This document shows positions 19,858-28,264 of a stretch of DNA of 45,189 nt, one piece after another. The notes beneath the pieces are model-generated. The model had not been told where the DNA came from and did not search any database. It saw only the letters and a list, made by a program, of their open reading frames with translations. Where the stretch lies: positions 1-45,189 of the forward strand of contig NZ_BAFU01000045.1 of the NCBI RefSeq assembly GCF_000308495.1, given 5' to 3'. The position numbers and the translations under genes are program-made. The number at the start of each line of letters is the position of its first letter. Position 1 is the stretch's first letter. Source of the DNA: Nocardia brevicatena NBRC 12119. Its GTDB lineage: Bacteria > Actinomycetota > Actinomycetes > Mycobacteriales > Mycobacteriaceae.

Positions 19858-20949
19858 TCACCCGACCCGGGTGCCTGCGGGACCGGCCGTCGTGTGTGGC
19901 CGTGCGCTCGCGGTTGTCATACCGCGCGATCGTACGGCGGAGTGCTCGTCCGGGGAGATCTCCGGCACCGCGATGGAGGCGGCGGCTCCGCCCGCGACGA
20001 ACTCCGCGGCGGTCGAGACCGCACGCAGTACCGCCTGCTCGGTGTCGGTGCCCGCGGCCAGGGCGGCCGCCGCGGCTCCGGCGAATCGGTCGCCCGCACC
20101 GCAGGTGTCCCCCTCGGATCCCACGCGCAGTTCGGCAGGTACCGGGAAATGCCGAGGAGCGGTCTGCCCCTGCCGGTACAGCACGGCACCGTCGGCGCCC
20201 AGGGTGATCGCAACGGCATCGGCCGACCACCGCTCGGTGAGTTCCCGGGCGCGATCGCCGAACCCCTCCCGGTCCGGCACCAGCCGTTCCGCCTCGATCC
20301 GGTTGGGAACGACCAGGGCGGCGCCCGGTACCGGATCGGGGCCGTGCGGATGCGGATCCCAGATCAGCGGGATCTGCGCGGCACGGGCCGTCAGCAGGGT
20401 GCGCAGGTGCGGATGGTCCGCGGTCCCGCGGCCGTAGTCCGCCACCAGAATCGCATCGGCCGCGTCCAGTGCGGTGCGCACCGCGTCGGGCAGCGGACCG
20501 TCGGTGACCCGACCGGTACCGGAATCCAACCGGGTGATCGGGGTGAGCATCTCGCGACCGCCCGGGCCGGCCCACGGGCCGATCGCACGCACCCGTTCCT
20601 TGCACACTGTTCCCCCGGTGAGCGGAAGCGCTACGACACCGACCGTGCCGTCCGGTCGTAGCGGGCCGGTCGGTGGGGAACCGCTCGGCACGGCGCCGTT
20701 CAGCAGCGTGCGCAACCGCCGGCCTGGTTCATCGTCCGCGAACCCGCCGATCAGGACGGTTACCGCGGTCTCGGAAACGGTCAGCAGCGCCGCCAGCCCG
20801 GCCCCGCCGGGGCGGTGCGCCCGCCCGACGACGTCCACCACCGGCACGGCCGCGTCCGGGCTGCGGCGGTCGGCGCGGCCCTCGACCTCGATATCGAGGA
20901 AGACGTCGCCGACCACCACTACGTGACCGGGCGGCGCGCTCCAGGTCAC
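19858..20949 (-). CDS. PfkB-family sugar kinase, heptose-7-phosphate kinase type
   Basis: A 363-residue ribokinase-fold protein whose GTG start overlaps the gmhA stop by four bases. The N-terminal strand HVVVVGDVFLDIEV and RPGGAGLAALL are the sugar-binding part; DTCGAGDRFAGAAAAALAAG holds the anion hole and catalytic Asp. It resembles the kinase half of HldE but has no cytidylyltransferase domain. Coupling to gmhA and gmhB suggests it phosphorylates sedoheptulose-derived heptose 7-phosphate at C1. A second, fused kinase (hldE) lies 17 kb away. The last 40 residues after VPEISPDEH are a low-complexity tail. Confidence 0.85.
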   Translation of the reverse strand: MTWSAPPGHVVVVGDVFLDIEVEGRADRRSPDAAVPVVDVVGRAHRPGGAGLAALLTVSETAVTVLIGGFADDEPGRRLRTLLNGAVPSGSPPTGPLRPDGTVGVVALPLTGGTVCKERVRAIGPWAGPGGREMLTPITRLDSGTGRVTDGPLPDAVRTALDAADAILVADYGRGTADHPHLRTLLTARAAQIPLIWDPHPHGPDPVPGAALVVPNRIEAERLVPDREGFGDRARELTERWSADAVAITLGADGAVLYRQGQTAPRHFPVPAELRVGSEGDTCGAGDRFAGAAAAALAAGTDTEQAVLRAVSTAAEFVAGGAAASIAVPEISPDEHSAVRSRGMTTASARPHTTAGPAGTRVG

Positions 20950-21566
20950 GAACCCCCCTCCAGCGCCTCGTCCAATACGTCGCACAGCGCGTGGACCAGC
21001 ACGAGATGTATCTCCTGTACCGTCGGGACATCGGCGCCCTCGATCGCAATGGCGTCGTCGCAGAGCGCGGCCAGCGGATTCGGTGACGGGCCGGTGAGCG
21101 CCCAGGTGAGCATTCCGATCTCCTGTCCGGTCTTGGCGGCGGCGACGACATTGGCGCTGGCGCCACTGGTGAACAGGGCTATCAGCACATCGCCGGCTCG
21201 CCCGTGCGCGCGCAGTTGCCGGGCGAACATCTCCTCGGGCCCGTGATCGTTGACGATGGTGGTGGTGCTGGAGGTTTCGGCGTGCAGTGCGATGGCCGAC
21301 AGTGGTTGGCGTTCGTGGCGGAATCGTCCTGTGAGCTCAGCGGTCAGATGCTGGGCCTCGGCCGCGCTGCCGCCGTTGCCGCTGGCGAAGAGCCTGCCAT
21401 CGTGCTGATATACCCGCGCCAGCTGGTCCCCCCAGATATTTATCCGCGCGCAGGCGGGGCGCAGGTTACCGTCCAATGCGGCCCGCAGCGCCTCGAAATG
21501 CTCTGTCGGTCCGGCGGCAGGGCGGCGGGAACGGTCCGGGCTGTCCGGTGCGTCCTTGGTGCTCAC
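20946..21566 (-). CDS. gmhA: Phosphoheptose isomerase (GmhA-like SIS protein)
   Basis: A 206-residue SIS-domain enzyme that would convert sedoheptulose 7-phosphate to D-glycero-D-manno-heptose 7-phosphate. GNGGSAAEAQHLTAELTGRF matches the GmhA phosphate- and zinc-binding motif, and VPTVQEIHLVLVHALCDVL carries the conserved C-terminal Glu and His residues. The first 30 residues are a flexible extension. I chose the GTG (G at 21566) because it overlaps the gmhB stop by four bases and has GGAG 9 bases upstream; the longer frame covers gmhB out of frame. The order gmhB-gmhA-kinase is transcribed together. Confidence 0.9.
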   Translation of the reverse strand: MSTKDAPDSPDRSRRPAAGPTEHFEALRAALDGNLRPACARINIWGDQLARVYQHDGRLFASGNGGSAAEAQHLTAELTGRFRHERQPLSAIALHAETSSTTTIVNDHGPEEMFARQLRAHGRAGDVLIALFTSGASANVVAAAKTGQEIGMLTWALTGPSPNPLAALCDDAIAIEGADVPTVQEIHLVLVHALCDVLDEALEGGS

Positions 21567-22153
21567 AGTGGCTGCTCCTTCCTCTGCGCGCCCTCGAGGG
21601 CGAGACTCACCGCCGCAGTGAGATCGGGAGCGACCGCGGCGTACCGTTCGGCATGGGCGATCTCGCCCGCCCGGGTGCGGGAGGTGGGCACCAGCACCGC
21701 CGCGGCACCGGCCGCGAGCGCCGCCTCGACATCGGAACCGATATCCCCGATCACCACGCACTGGCGCGGCTCGACCCTGAGCGCGTCGGCGGCGGCGAGC
21801 ACCAGCCCCGGTGCCGGTTTGCGGCAGCCGCATCCCTCGTCGCGACCGTGGGGACACACCTGCCAGGTGTCGAACGGTCCGAGCAGCTCCTCGACCCGCG
21901 CCTGCACGGCAGCCAGCCGCATCGGCGTGATCCGGCCCGACGCCACCCCGGACTGATTGCTCACCACTCCCGTCCGCACCCCCGCGCGGTGCAGCCGACG
22001 CAGCTGCGAGCGCGCCCCCGGGACCGGGCGGACCAGGTTGGGATCGGACAGATAGGGGATATCGGTGATCAGGGTGTCGTCACGGTCGAGCAGGACCACG
22101 GCAGGGCGGGACCGCGGTAAGCGGAGCCCGCCGGTGTCGCAGTTCCTGCTCAT
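21563..22153 (-). CDS. gmhB: D-glycero-D-manno-heptose 1,7-bisphosphate 7-phosphatase (GmhB-like)
   Basis: A 196-residue HAD-IIIA phosphatase. Motif I is LLDRDDTLITDIPYL (the DxDxT signature), SNQSGVASGRIT is the conserved substrate loop, and CPHGRDEGCGCRKPAPG carries the four-ligand zinc site (three Cys, one His) typical of GmhB. GDIGSDVEAALAAG is motif IV. It removes the 7-phosphate after heptose 1,7-bisphosphate is formed. It is the first gene of the gmhB-gmhA-kinase unit; a SigF-like box ends 10 bases before its ATG, which would make the message nearly leaderless. Confidence 0.9.
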   Translation of the reverse strand: MSRNCDTGGLRLPRSRPAVVLLDRDDTLITDIPYLSDPNLVRPVPGARSQLRRLHRAGVRTGVVSNQSGVASGRITPMRLAAVQARVEELLGPFDTWQVCPHGRDEGCGCRKPAPGLVLAAADALRVEPRQCVVIGDIGSDVEAALAAGAAAVLVPTSRTRAGEIAHAERYAAVAPDLTAAVSLALEGAQRKEQPL

Positions 22154-22162
22154 GCGGGCGTG

Positions 22163-22188
22163 ATGCCCGGGGAGAAGTACTTGAAACC
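22163..22188 (-). promoter_or_regulatory. Candidate SigF-type promoter for gmhB-gmhA-kinase
   Basis: On the minus strand GGTTT (22188-22184) is followed by 15 bases and GGGCAT (22168-22163). The -35 is a perfect match to the SigF consensus and the -10 differs at one base. The gmhB ATG starts at 22153. Confidence 0.5.
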
Positions 22189-22225
22189 GCTTCCTTGCTA
22201 CTTCTTCACACCCTGTTACTTCTCC
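22171..22225. repeat. Three copies of an AGAAGTA motif around the gmhB promoter
   Basis: GGAGAAGTA at 22171-22179 is perfectly inverted at 22217-22225, and a third, inverted copy (TACTTCTT) begins at 22199. One copy lies inside the spacer of the candidate SigF-type promoter. The arrangement looks like regulator binding sites, or a weak terminator for the preceding glycosyltransferase gene. Confidence 0.4.
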
Positions 22226-22237
22226 TCGGTAACGGAA

Positions 22238-23245
22238 TCAGCCGGGGGAATCGAGGAGTTTCTCCACCGCCTCCACCACGGCGTCCGGCGAGATCCCTTC
22301 CAGGCACGGGTGTCCGGCAACCGGGCACTCGCGGGCACGGGTGTCGGCGCAGGCAGCGTGCTGATCGCCGAGCAGGACGACGGGAACGCCGTAGGGCGCC
22401 CAGCGCTGGGCGGGCACGACGGGCGCGAACAGGGAGACCACCGGCGTGTCGACCGCGGCCGCCAGATGGGCCGTGGCGGTATTGGGGGCCACGACGACCC
22501 GGGCATCGCGCAGCACGGCCGCCAGGCTCGGCAGATCGGTGGCCCCGCCGAGGTCGACACCGTCCGTTCCCGCGACGGCCTTGGTGAGCGCGCATTCCGA
22601 CGAGGCCCCCGTCACCAGCACCCGGTGGCCCGCGGCGCGCAGGGCGGAGACCACTTCCCGACAGCGGTGCGCGGACATCCGCCGCGCGGGCGCCGCGGAG
22701 CCCGGGTGCACCACAATGTAGCCGGGCGGCCCGGTCATGGCGCGCACGTCGGGCAGGTTGGCGCGGACCCGCAGCCGGTCATCGCGGCCGGGGTATCCGG
22801 CCGCGGCCGCCAGCGACAGCGCCCGGACGGGTTCGGGCATATCGTCGTCGACGCGGTGTCGCACGTCCAGCAGCGACCCCGGATAGTCGGTGGTGATCGC
22901 CGCGATCCGCGGGATTGCGGCCATCCGCAGGATCAGCGCCAACGGCAGCGGCGACTGATGGAACGAGGTGAAGATGAGCGCCTCGTCCACGCGGTAGGCG
23001 GCGATGATGGCGCGCAGTTCGTCCACCGCCGCGGCGGTGACCGGTTGCGGTTCGAAGTCGACCCACCCGGCGTGGAATACGAGGACCCGGTCGACGCCGG
23101 GCAGAAGTTCGGCGGCGTCCCGGCCCCGTGGGCCGGCCAGGAATGTCACGTGGTCCGCCTCTTCTGCGACGGCGCGCACGGCCGGACCGGTTATCAGGAC
23201 GTCGCCCGCACTGTCCAACCGAGCGACGAGCACGTGTCGGGTCAC
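22238..23245 (-). CDS. Glycosyltransferase family 9 (heptosyltransferase-like)
   Basis: A 335-residue GT-B enzyme. It opens HVLVARLDSAGDVLITGPAV, the GT9 nucleotide-sugar-fold start, and continues with YIVVHPGSAAPARRMS and the donor-site motif VVVAPNTATAHLAAAVDTP followed by VVSLFAPV, as in WaaC/WaaF heptosyltransferases. The C-terminal segment contains four Cys (HAACADTRARECPVAGHPC), a pattern often seen in this family. The start GTG overlaps the upstream glycosyltransferase stop by four bases. With gmhA/gmhB/hldE nearby, ADP-heptose is the likely donor; the acceptor is unknown. Confidence 0.85.
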   Translation of the reverse strand: MTRHVLVARLDSAGDVLITGPAVRAVAEEADHVTFLAGPRGRDAAELLPGVDRVLVFHAGWVDFEPQPVTAAAVDELRAIIAAYRVDEALIFTSFHQSPLPLALILRMAAIPRIAAITTDYPGSLLDVRHRVDDDMPEPVRALSLAAAAGYPGRDDRLRVRANLPDVRAMTGPPGYIVVHPGSAAPARRMSAHRCREVVSALRAAGHRVLVTGASSECALTKAVAGTDGVDLGGATDLPSLAAVLRDARVVVAPNTATAHLAAAVDTPVVSLFAPVVPAQRWAPYGVPVVLLGDQHAACADTRARECPVAGHPCLEGISPDAVVEAVEKLLDSPG

Positions 23246-24339
23246 GACCGTACCGGCCGCTCGGCGGCGAGTCCGGTGAGCAGCCGATCCCAGCTGTCGG
23301 TGAACCTGTCGATCCCGAAATTGGCGTGCGCCCAGTGCCGCGCCGCTCTCCCCGCCGCCTCGGCGAAGAACGGCTCGTGCACGAACTGCCGGATACCTTC
23401 GGCCAGCACCTCCGGTTCCGTCGATATCACACCCGCCTCGGTCGGGATGGATGCCGGTGCCTCGGTGGTGCCCACCGCCACGATCGGCATACCGAGGTAC
23501 ATCGCCTCGATCACCGACAGTCCGAGCGAAGTCCACCGCGGAGTGTGCACGAATACGCGGCGCCGGGCCAGTTCGACGTACAAGTGCTGCTGTTCGTGGT
23601 CGCCCGCGCCGTACACCCGTTCGGGGGTGGTGCCCACGGCCTGATGCAGGTTCTCGGTGCCCATCCCGAAAACGTCGATCGGTGCCGCCTGCGACAGGGG
23701 GGCGAGGAGGTCGGTGCCGGTGATCCGCCACCGCCGCACCGGTTCGTTGATGATGGACGCCGCTCGCGGCAGTTCGCCGCTGTAGCGATGGCCCGGGTCG
23801 CGCATTCCGTGCGGAATCACCGTGACCGGCGCCCGCCCGTTGTCCCACATCAGCCGATTGAACTGGGTGACGTGGACCAGCAGGATATCGGAGCGCTCGG
23901 CCAGCGGGTGCCGGCTCAGCGCGGCATGTTCGCGCGGGGTGCTGTGCTCGACGAATACCGCGGGTAGGTCGACGCCCGGTGTCCGGCCCAGCCATTCGCG
24001 CGCCAGCTCCAGTTCCCGGGGCCGTTGCAGTACCACGACGTCGACGTGTTCGTGTGCCAGCGCGCTCGGTGCGACCTCGCGGGCGGTATACGGCCACGGA
24101 CGGCCGCACCGTCCCAGTGCCCATTCGTTGCTCTCCGGATACTTCGGGTCGGTGGGCAGCAGATAGTTGTGTCCGCCCTGCACGAACGAGGTCATCCAGG
24201 AGCCGTGCGCATGCCAGACGAGCACGTTCAGCGCGCGCCCATCCGGTGGGGTCCGGTTCGCTGCAGCTTCCATGGGCGGCGTATGCCCTCGAATCGAGCT
24301 CCGAAACGGGATCGTGGGATCGGGTGTCCGCGAGTTCAT
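23242..24339 (-). CDS. GT-B glycosyltransferase (GT4-like, atypical)
   Basis: A 365-residue protein. The ATG (A at 24339) overlaps the phosphoesterase stop; a second candidate, ATG at 24273, would give the shorter MEAAANR start. Features include VLVWHAHGSWMTSFVQGGHN, FVEHSTPRE, VTVIPHGM and, in the donor lobe, RWTSLGLSVIEAMYLGMP. GT4 enzymes usually have E-x7-E there; here the first Glu is replaced by Thr while the second is present, so it is a divergent member. It is translationally coupled to the GT9 gene, so the two probably act on the same glycan. Confidence 0.78.
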   Translation of the reverse strand: MNSRTPDPTIPFRSSIRGHTPPMEAAANRTPPDGRALNVLVWHAHGSWMTSFVQGGHNYLLPTDPKYPESNEWALGRCGRPWPYTAREVAPSALAHEHVDVVVLQRPRELELAREWLGRTPGVDLPAVFVEHSTPREHAALSRHPLAERSDILLVHVTQFNRLMWDNGRAPVTVIPHGMRDPGHRYSGELPRAASIINEPVRRWRITGTDLLAPLSQAAPIDVFGMGTENLHQAVGTTPERVYGAGDHEQQHLYVELARRRVFVHTPRWTSLGLSVIEAMYLGMPIVAVGTTEAPASIPTEAGVISTEPEVLAEGIRQFVHEPFFAEAAGRAARHWAHANFGIDRFTDSWDRLLTGLAAERPVRS

Positions 24340-25094
24340 CCCGACAGCACCTTTTCCTCGCGCACCTGCCGCTGCCGGTCGTGCTGCGGGTGCAGTTCGT
24401 ACACCGCGAAGGCGGTGCGGATGACCGGTTGGGCGACATTGCGGACCCGGATACCCCCGGGGGTAGTGCCGCGTTCGGTGCCGGCGTGCGCGTGCCCGTG
24501 CACGGCGAGGTCGACATTGTGCTCGTCGATGGGCTCGCCCAGCAGATACGAACCCAGGAACGGGTATATCTCGCGGGGTTCGCCGTGCAAGGTGTCGCTG
24601 ACGGGGGCGTAGTGGGTGAGCACGATCGTGATATCGGTGTCCAGGCCCGCCAGCGCACGGTCCAGGGTCTCGGCCAATTCGAGGGTATGCCCGGCGAATT
24701 CGCGCATCAGCGGCTCCCCGAACACGCTGGCGCACTTACCGGCGAAACCGCCACCGAAACCTTTTGTGCCCGCGATGCCCAGGGTCTGTCCGTCGACCTC
24801 GATCGTGGTGGCGGTGCCCTCGAGTACGGTGATGCCGCACGATTCGAGCTGGTCGATCATCTCGGACTCGGCGTCGCTGTGGTAGTCGTGGTTGCCGAGC
24901 ACCGCGACCACCGGGACGCCGACATCCGCGAATTCGGTGGCCACCACCTCGGCCTCGGCCGGGGAGCCGTATCTGGTCAGATCACCGGCCAGCAACAGCA
25001 CATCGGCCCGGTCCGGTAGTTCCCGCAGCGCGGGCCGCAGCAGCCCACGCGAATCGGTACCCAGGTGGACGTCCCCGACCGCTGCGATCCGCAT
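24336..25094 (-). CDS. Calcineurin-like metallophosphoesterase
   Basis: A 252-residue protein with the full dinuclear-metal set: GDVHLG (D-x-H), LLLAGDLTRYG (GD), AVLGNHDYHSD (GNHD), VLTHYAPVSD and VHGHAHAG (GHxH). Such enzymes hydrolyse phosphomonoesters, phosphodiesters or nucleotide-sugar pyrophosphates; the substrate cannot be read from sequence. AAAGGA lies about 10 bases before the ATG. It sits between the BON gene and two glycosyltransferases in one co-directional series, so a role in glycan or nucleotide-sugar turnover is possible. Confidence 0.85.
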   Translation of the reverse strand: MRIAAVGDVHLGTDSRGLLRPALRELPDRADVLLLAGDLTRYGSPAEAEVVATEFADVGVPVVAVLGNHDYHSDAESEMIDQLESCGITVLEGTATTIEVDGQTLGIAGTKGFGGGFAGKCASVFGEPLMREFAGHTLELAETLDRALAGLDTDITIVLTHYAPVSDTLHGEPREIYPFLGSYLLGEPIDEHNVDLAVHGHAHAGTERGTTPGGIRVRNVAQPVIRTAFAVYELHPQHDRQRQVREEKVLSG

Positions 25095-25121
25095 CTGCCA
25101 ATTCCTTTCGCTCGCCTGTGC

Positions 25122-25397
25122 TCACCGGAGGTCTTCGCTCTCTTCCGGGCAGAGGACCCCGGTGACGTGGACATCGTTGTGGATCCGCGCCTTCGGCAGG
25201 ATCTCGTGCACCACGTCCTCCAGCGCGTTTCGCCGCTGCACCGTGCTCACCTCGCCGTCGAGCGCCACCACGTCCCCGCGGATACGCACCCGTACACCCT
25301 GTTCCGCGGTGCGCGGGTCCTCCGCCAGGGCGCGGTGCAGTGCGGCGGCCACGTACTCGGGTGGGCGGTTTGTGGGTCGATCAGAGATACCGGGCAT
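25122..25397 (-). CDS. BON-domain protein
   Basis: A 91-residue protein with a single BON domain: VAAALHRALAEDPRTAEQGV, VRIRGDVVALDGEVSTVQRR and ALEDVVHEILPKARIHNDVH. The central conserved Gly of the VALDGEV turn is present. BON domains bind membranes or phospholipids and occur in stress proteins such as OsmY. There is no signal peptide, so unlike OsmY it should be cytoplasmic. The ATG directly abuts the stop of the nucleotidyltransferase gene. Stress-linked neighbours and the upstream SigF-like box suit a general-stress role. Confidence 0.85.
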   Translation of the reverse strand: MPGISDRPTNRPPEYVAAALHRALAEDPRTAEQGVRVRIRGDVVALDGEVSTVQRRNALEDVVHEILPKARIHNDVHVTGVLCPEESEDLR

Positions 25398-26021
25398 CTA
25401 CTCCACCTTTCCTGGGGACGCCGCCGCCGGCGCCGGTCGTGAGGGCTTTTCGCGTGTATCGTCCGTCGCCCGGGTGTCGGCGATACCGAGGTCGTCGACC
25501 AGGCCGAGGAATGCCCGCGCATAGGGCGAATGCTCCGTCTGCGCGCGTACCGCCGGCCAGTCCACCTGTTCGCGCAGATCGCGGGATATGCGCAGCAGGG
25601 GGCTGAGATCGAGCCGGTGGGCGTCGAAGACCAGTAGTTTGTCGACCAGCAGGTCGGTGGCGTCCACCACCGGCGCCACGGTCGGGCCGACGCGCATGAC
25701 CTCGGCGCGGTCCAGCAGGGCGTCGTCGACCTCACGATTGTTGGGGCGGTGGATGATATCGATCAGGGTGTCGCCGTCGTATGCCTTGGTCAGCCAGTCC
25801 TCGGCCGCGTCGGCGATACGCAGACCGGCCTTGGCCAGTTCGCTGCGGGCGCGAGGGCAGTCTTCGGGTTTGACGAACAGGTCGACGTCGTGGTCCGAGG
25901 GCGGCCCGCCGCGTGCGTACACCGCGCAGCCGCCTGCAACCGCGAAACGGATCCCGTTGTGTGTCAGCGCGTTCGCGGCGCGGGTCAGAGCATGCAACAG
26001 CTGCTCGTTGGTCGGGACCAT
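25398..26021 (-). CDS. Nucleotidyltransferase-fold protein (MNT-like)
   Basis: A 207-residue protein. VAGGCAVYARGGPPSDHDVDLFV has the Pol-beta-type G-G-x...D-x-D signature, so the metal-binding Asp pair is intact. Later, AYDGDTLIDIIHRP could supply the third acidic residue. Relatives include aminoglycoside nucleotidyltransferase-like and antitoxin-type (AbiEii, MNT) proteins. No HEPN or toxin partner is adjacent; the neighbour is a BON protein, so a toxin-antitoxin role is not supported. A SigF-like box ends 10 bases before the ATG. Confidence 0.75.
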   Translation of the reverse strand: MVPTNEQLLHALTRAANALTHNGIRFAVAGGCAVYARGGPPSDHDVDLFVKPEDCPRARSELAKAGLRIADAAEDWLTKAYDGDTLIDIIHRPNNREVDDALLDRAEVMRVGPTVAPVVDATDLLVDKLLVFDAHRLDLSPLLRISRDLREQVDWPAVRAQTEHSPYARAFLGLVDDLGIADTRATDDTREKPSRPAPAAASPGKVE

Positions 26022-26030
26022 ACCGCTCGG

Positions 26031-26055
26031 CTACCCGCAACCGTGGCCGTTAATC
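26031..26055 (-). promoter_or_regulatory. Candidate SigF-type promoter for nucleotidyltransferase-BON
   Basis: On the minus strand GATT (26055-26052), 15 bases, GGGTAG (26036-26031). The spacing equals that of the other boxes; the -10 differs from GGGTAT only in the last base. The gene's ATG is at 26021. Confidence 0.5.
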
Positions 26056-26111
26056 AGCGCCGGCGGCCCGGGCCCCGCCCCCCACGGCGTGGACTGCCTC
26101 GACGGCGGCGC

Positions 26112-26840
26112 TCACGGCCACGAAGATTCCGTTTCGTGGCACACCACCATTTCCCGCACCTGACAACCGGGCGGCTGGGTCATGGCGAATACCACGGCAG
26201 CGGCGACATCGGCGGGTTTGTTCAGGCGCACGTCCGGCGGCGGCCGATACTGCGCCGGGCGGCCGTCGAAGAACGAGGTGTCCATACCGCCGGGCACGAG
26301 CAGTGTCACACCGATCTCGCCCGCGGTTTCGGTCGCCAGCGCGCGGGTGAAACCCACTACCGCGAATTTGGACGCGCAATAGGCGGTCGCGTCGGGTAGC
26401 GCTTTCAATCCGAGGGTGGAGGCGCAGGTGACCACGGTGCCGTGCCGGGCACGCAGGGTCGGCAGGGCGGCCCGCACCACCGCTGCGGTGCCGAACAGAT
26501 TCACCCGCACCCCCCGTTCCCAGTCGTCGACGGGCACCTCGTCCAGTTTTCCGCAGGAATCGATGCCGGCCGCGGTGAACACCGCGTCGAGCCGGTCGCC
26601 ACAGCGTTCGATCAGGGCGGCGGTGGCGCGGGCGGCAGCGCCGGAATCGGCCAGGTCCGCCTTTTCCCAGTCCACCCCGGCCGTGGGCTCGACCCGATCG
26701 ATGACCAGCGGGGTCCCGCCCGCGCGGCGGACGGCCTCGACGGTGGCCGCCCCCAGGCCGGAGGCGCCGCCGGTGATCAGGACGGTGCCCGGTTGGCGTG
26801 GGGCGTTCGGTACGGCGGTCGATTCGTGTGGTTCGCGCAC
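26112..26840 (-). CDS. Classical short-chain dehydrogenase/reductase
   Basis: A 242-residue SDR. TVLITGGASGLGAATVEAV is the TGxxxGxG NAD(P)-binding motif, TAAGID replaces NNAG, and VTCASTLGLKALPDATAYCASK gives the catalytic Ser, Tyr (YxxxK) and Lys. It is of classical length, so it is not the extended SDR HldD (ADP-heptose epimerase) that one might expect near heptose genes. AGAGGAG lies just before the GTG start. It may oxidise or reduce a sugar or stress metabolite; the substrate is unknown. Confidence 0.87.
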   Translation of the reverse strand: MREPHESTAVPNAPRQPGTVLITGGASGLGAATVEAVRRAGGTPLVIDRVEPTAGVDWEKADLADSGAAARATAALIERCGDRLDAVFTAAGIDSCGKLDEVPVDDWERGVRVNLFGTAAVVRAALPTLRARHGTVVTCASTLGLKALPDATAYCASKFAVVGFTRALATETAGEIGVTLLVPGGMDTSFFDGRPAQYRPPPDVRLNKPADVAAAVVFAMTQPPGCQVREMVVCHETESSWP

Positions 26841-26907
26841 GGTGCTCCTCTGCTCGTCGGGATCAGCTCGGGATCTCTGCTGTTCGGTTCGCCGTTCGCG
26901 GACGCGG

Positions 26908-28194
26908 TCAGGGCTCGGCCGCGACGGGGGCCGAACGAGTGGGAGCCGCTTGTCGATAGATCTCCAGGGTGTCGTCGGCGACCCGATCCCAGGAGTAATG
27001 GGTGCATGCCCGTCGGCGTCCGGCCGCGCCCATGGCCTGTCGGCGGGCCGGATCCTCGAGCAGGCAGGCCAGCGCCCGTGCCACCGGCGCGGGTTGCGGG
27101 GCGACGTGGAGGCCGGTGATATCCGCGGTCACGGTGTCGAGCATGCCGCCGACCGCGCCGGCCACTACCGGAACACCGCAGGCCATTGCCTCCAAGGGCA
27201 CCATGCCGAACGGCTCGTACCAGGGAGTGCACACCACGATGTCGGCCGACCGCAGCAGTTCGGGCATCCGGGCCCGCGGAACCCGACCCAGCAGCCGGAC
27301 CCGGTCGGCGACCCCCGATTCGGCCGCGATCCGGCGCAGCCGGTGCATCTCGACATCCTCGTTGCTCTCCGGCACCCGGGGCGCATCCGCCGGGAGAATC
27401 GCCGCATGATCGGGCTCGTTCACGGAAACGGTATCCATATCCGCTTCGGTTCCCGCGCACCCACCGGCGATCAGCAGTTCGGTGTCCGGCAGGTGCCGCA
27501 GCGCGCGGATGGCGGTGTCGAAACCCTTGCGCGGTACCGGCCGCCCGATCGACACCAGACGGTGGCGCCGGCCGCGGGGGGCGGCCGGCCCGTCCGGGGT
27601 GAACAGCGCCAGGTCCACCCCGCACGGCACCACCGACACCCGGCCCCGCGGCACGCCCATCCGGCCGAGTTCGGACACCTCGTCGCGGCTGGTGGCGATG
27701 ATCCGGTCGGCTCGGGCGGCGATCAGGCGTTCGAACTTGATCCGGCTCGCGGGGCTGGTATCGGCGGCGCCCTGGTATCGGCGTTTGACCGAGCCCAGGG
27801 CGTGGAAGGTGAGTACCACCGGAATATCGAGGCCGCGGACCGCGAGTTCACTGGCCATCCCCGACATCCAGAAGTGCGCGTGCACGATATCCGGCGGCTC
27901 GGCCGACCACCGTCTGCGCAGGAAACCCGCGAAATCGCCGAGATGCGGCAGGATATCGTCCTTGGGGATGGGTTCCGGGGGGCCGGCGGGCACATGCACC
28001 ACGCGGTAGCCCGCGCCGGTCACCACCTCCGTATCGGTCACCGAGTCGTCACGGCGGGTGTAGACCGTGACATCGTGTCCACGCCGCGCACAGGCGGCCG
28101 CCAGCTCGCCCACGTGCACGTTCTGTCCGCCGGCGTCCACACCGCCCAGGGGGGCGAGCGGATTGGCGTGCTCGGAAACCATGGCGATTTGCAC
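26908..28194 (-). CDS. Glycosyltransferase family 4
   Basis: A 428-residue GT-B enzyme with GTG start (G at 28194) behind GGGAGG. GGVDAGGQNVHVGELA at the N-terminus is the acceptor-lobe signature shared with MshA- and sucrose-synthase-like GT4 proteins. VPCGVDLALFTPDG, VSIGRPVPRKGFDTAI and the canonical E-x7-E stretch EPFGMVPLEAMACGVPVVAG form the donor lobe. It probably uses a nucleotide sugar and works with the nearby GT9 and GT4-like enzymes. A long insertion of about 45 residues (CAGTEADMDTVSVNEPDH and following) separates the two halves of the donor lobe. Confidence 0.9.
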   Translation of the reverse strand: MQIAMVSEHANPLAPLGGVDAGGQNVHVGELAAACARRGHDVTVYTRRDDSVTDTEVVTGAGYRVVHVPAGPPEPIPKDDILPHLGDFAGFLRRRWSAEPPDIVHAHFWMSGMASELAVRGLDIPVVLTFHALGSVKRRYQGAADTSPASRIKFERLIAARADRIIATSRDEVSELGRMGVPRGRVSVVPCGVDLALFTPDGPAAPRGRRHRLVSIGRPVPRKGFDTAIRALRHLPDTELLIAGGCAGTEADMDTVSVNEPDHAAILPADAPRVPESNEDVEMHRLRRIAAESGVADRVRLLGRVPRARMPELLRSADIVVCTPWYEPFGMVPLEAMACGVPVVAGAVGGMLDTVTADITGLHVAPQPAPVARALACLLEDPARRQAMGAAGRRRACTHYSWDRVADDTLEIYRQAAPTRSAPVAAEP

Positions 28195-28264
28195 GAGGTC
28201 CTCCCTTCTGACCGTGGCCTTCCGGCCGGAGCCGTTCCGGCCGGGGCGGCCGGGGCGGCGGTGA

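Noticed and set aside
19220-20437. A 405-codon plus-strand frame that contains the VKQETR motif
   Set aside because: It runs through the csbD gene out of frame, the remnant and the antisense of the kinase gene. Only the short VKQETR part is TnpB-like, so it is not an intact tnpB.
25398-26021. Nucleotidyltransferase plus BON gene as a toxin-antitoxin pair
   Set aside because: The BON domain has no toxin features and no HEPN or AbiEii-like partner is adjacent.
26112-26840. SDR as the HldD epimerase completing ADP-L-heptose synthesis
   Set aside because: It is a 242-residue classical SDR with YCASK active site; HldD is an extended SDR of over 300 residues.
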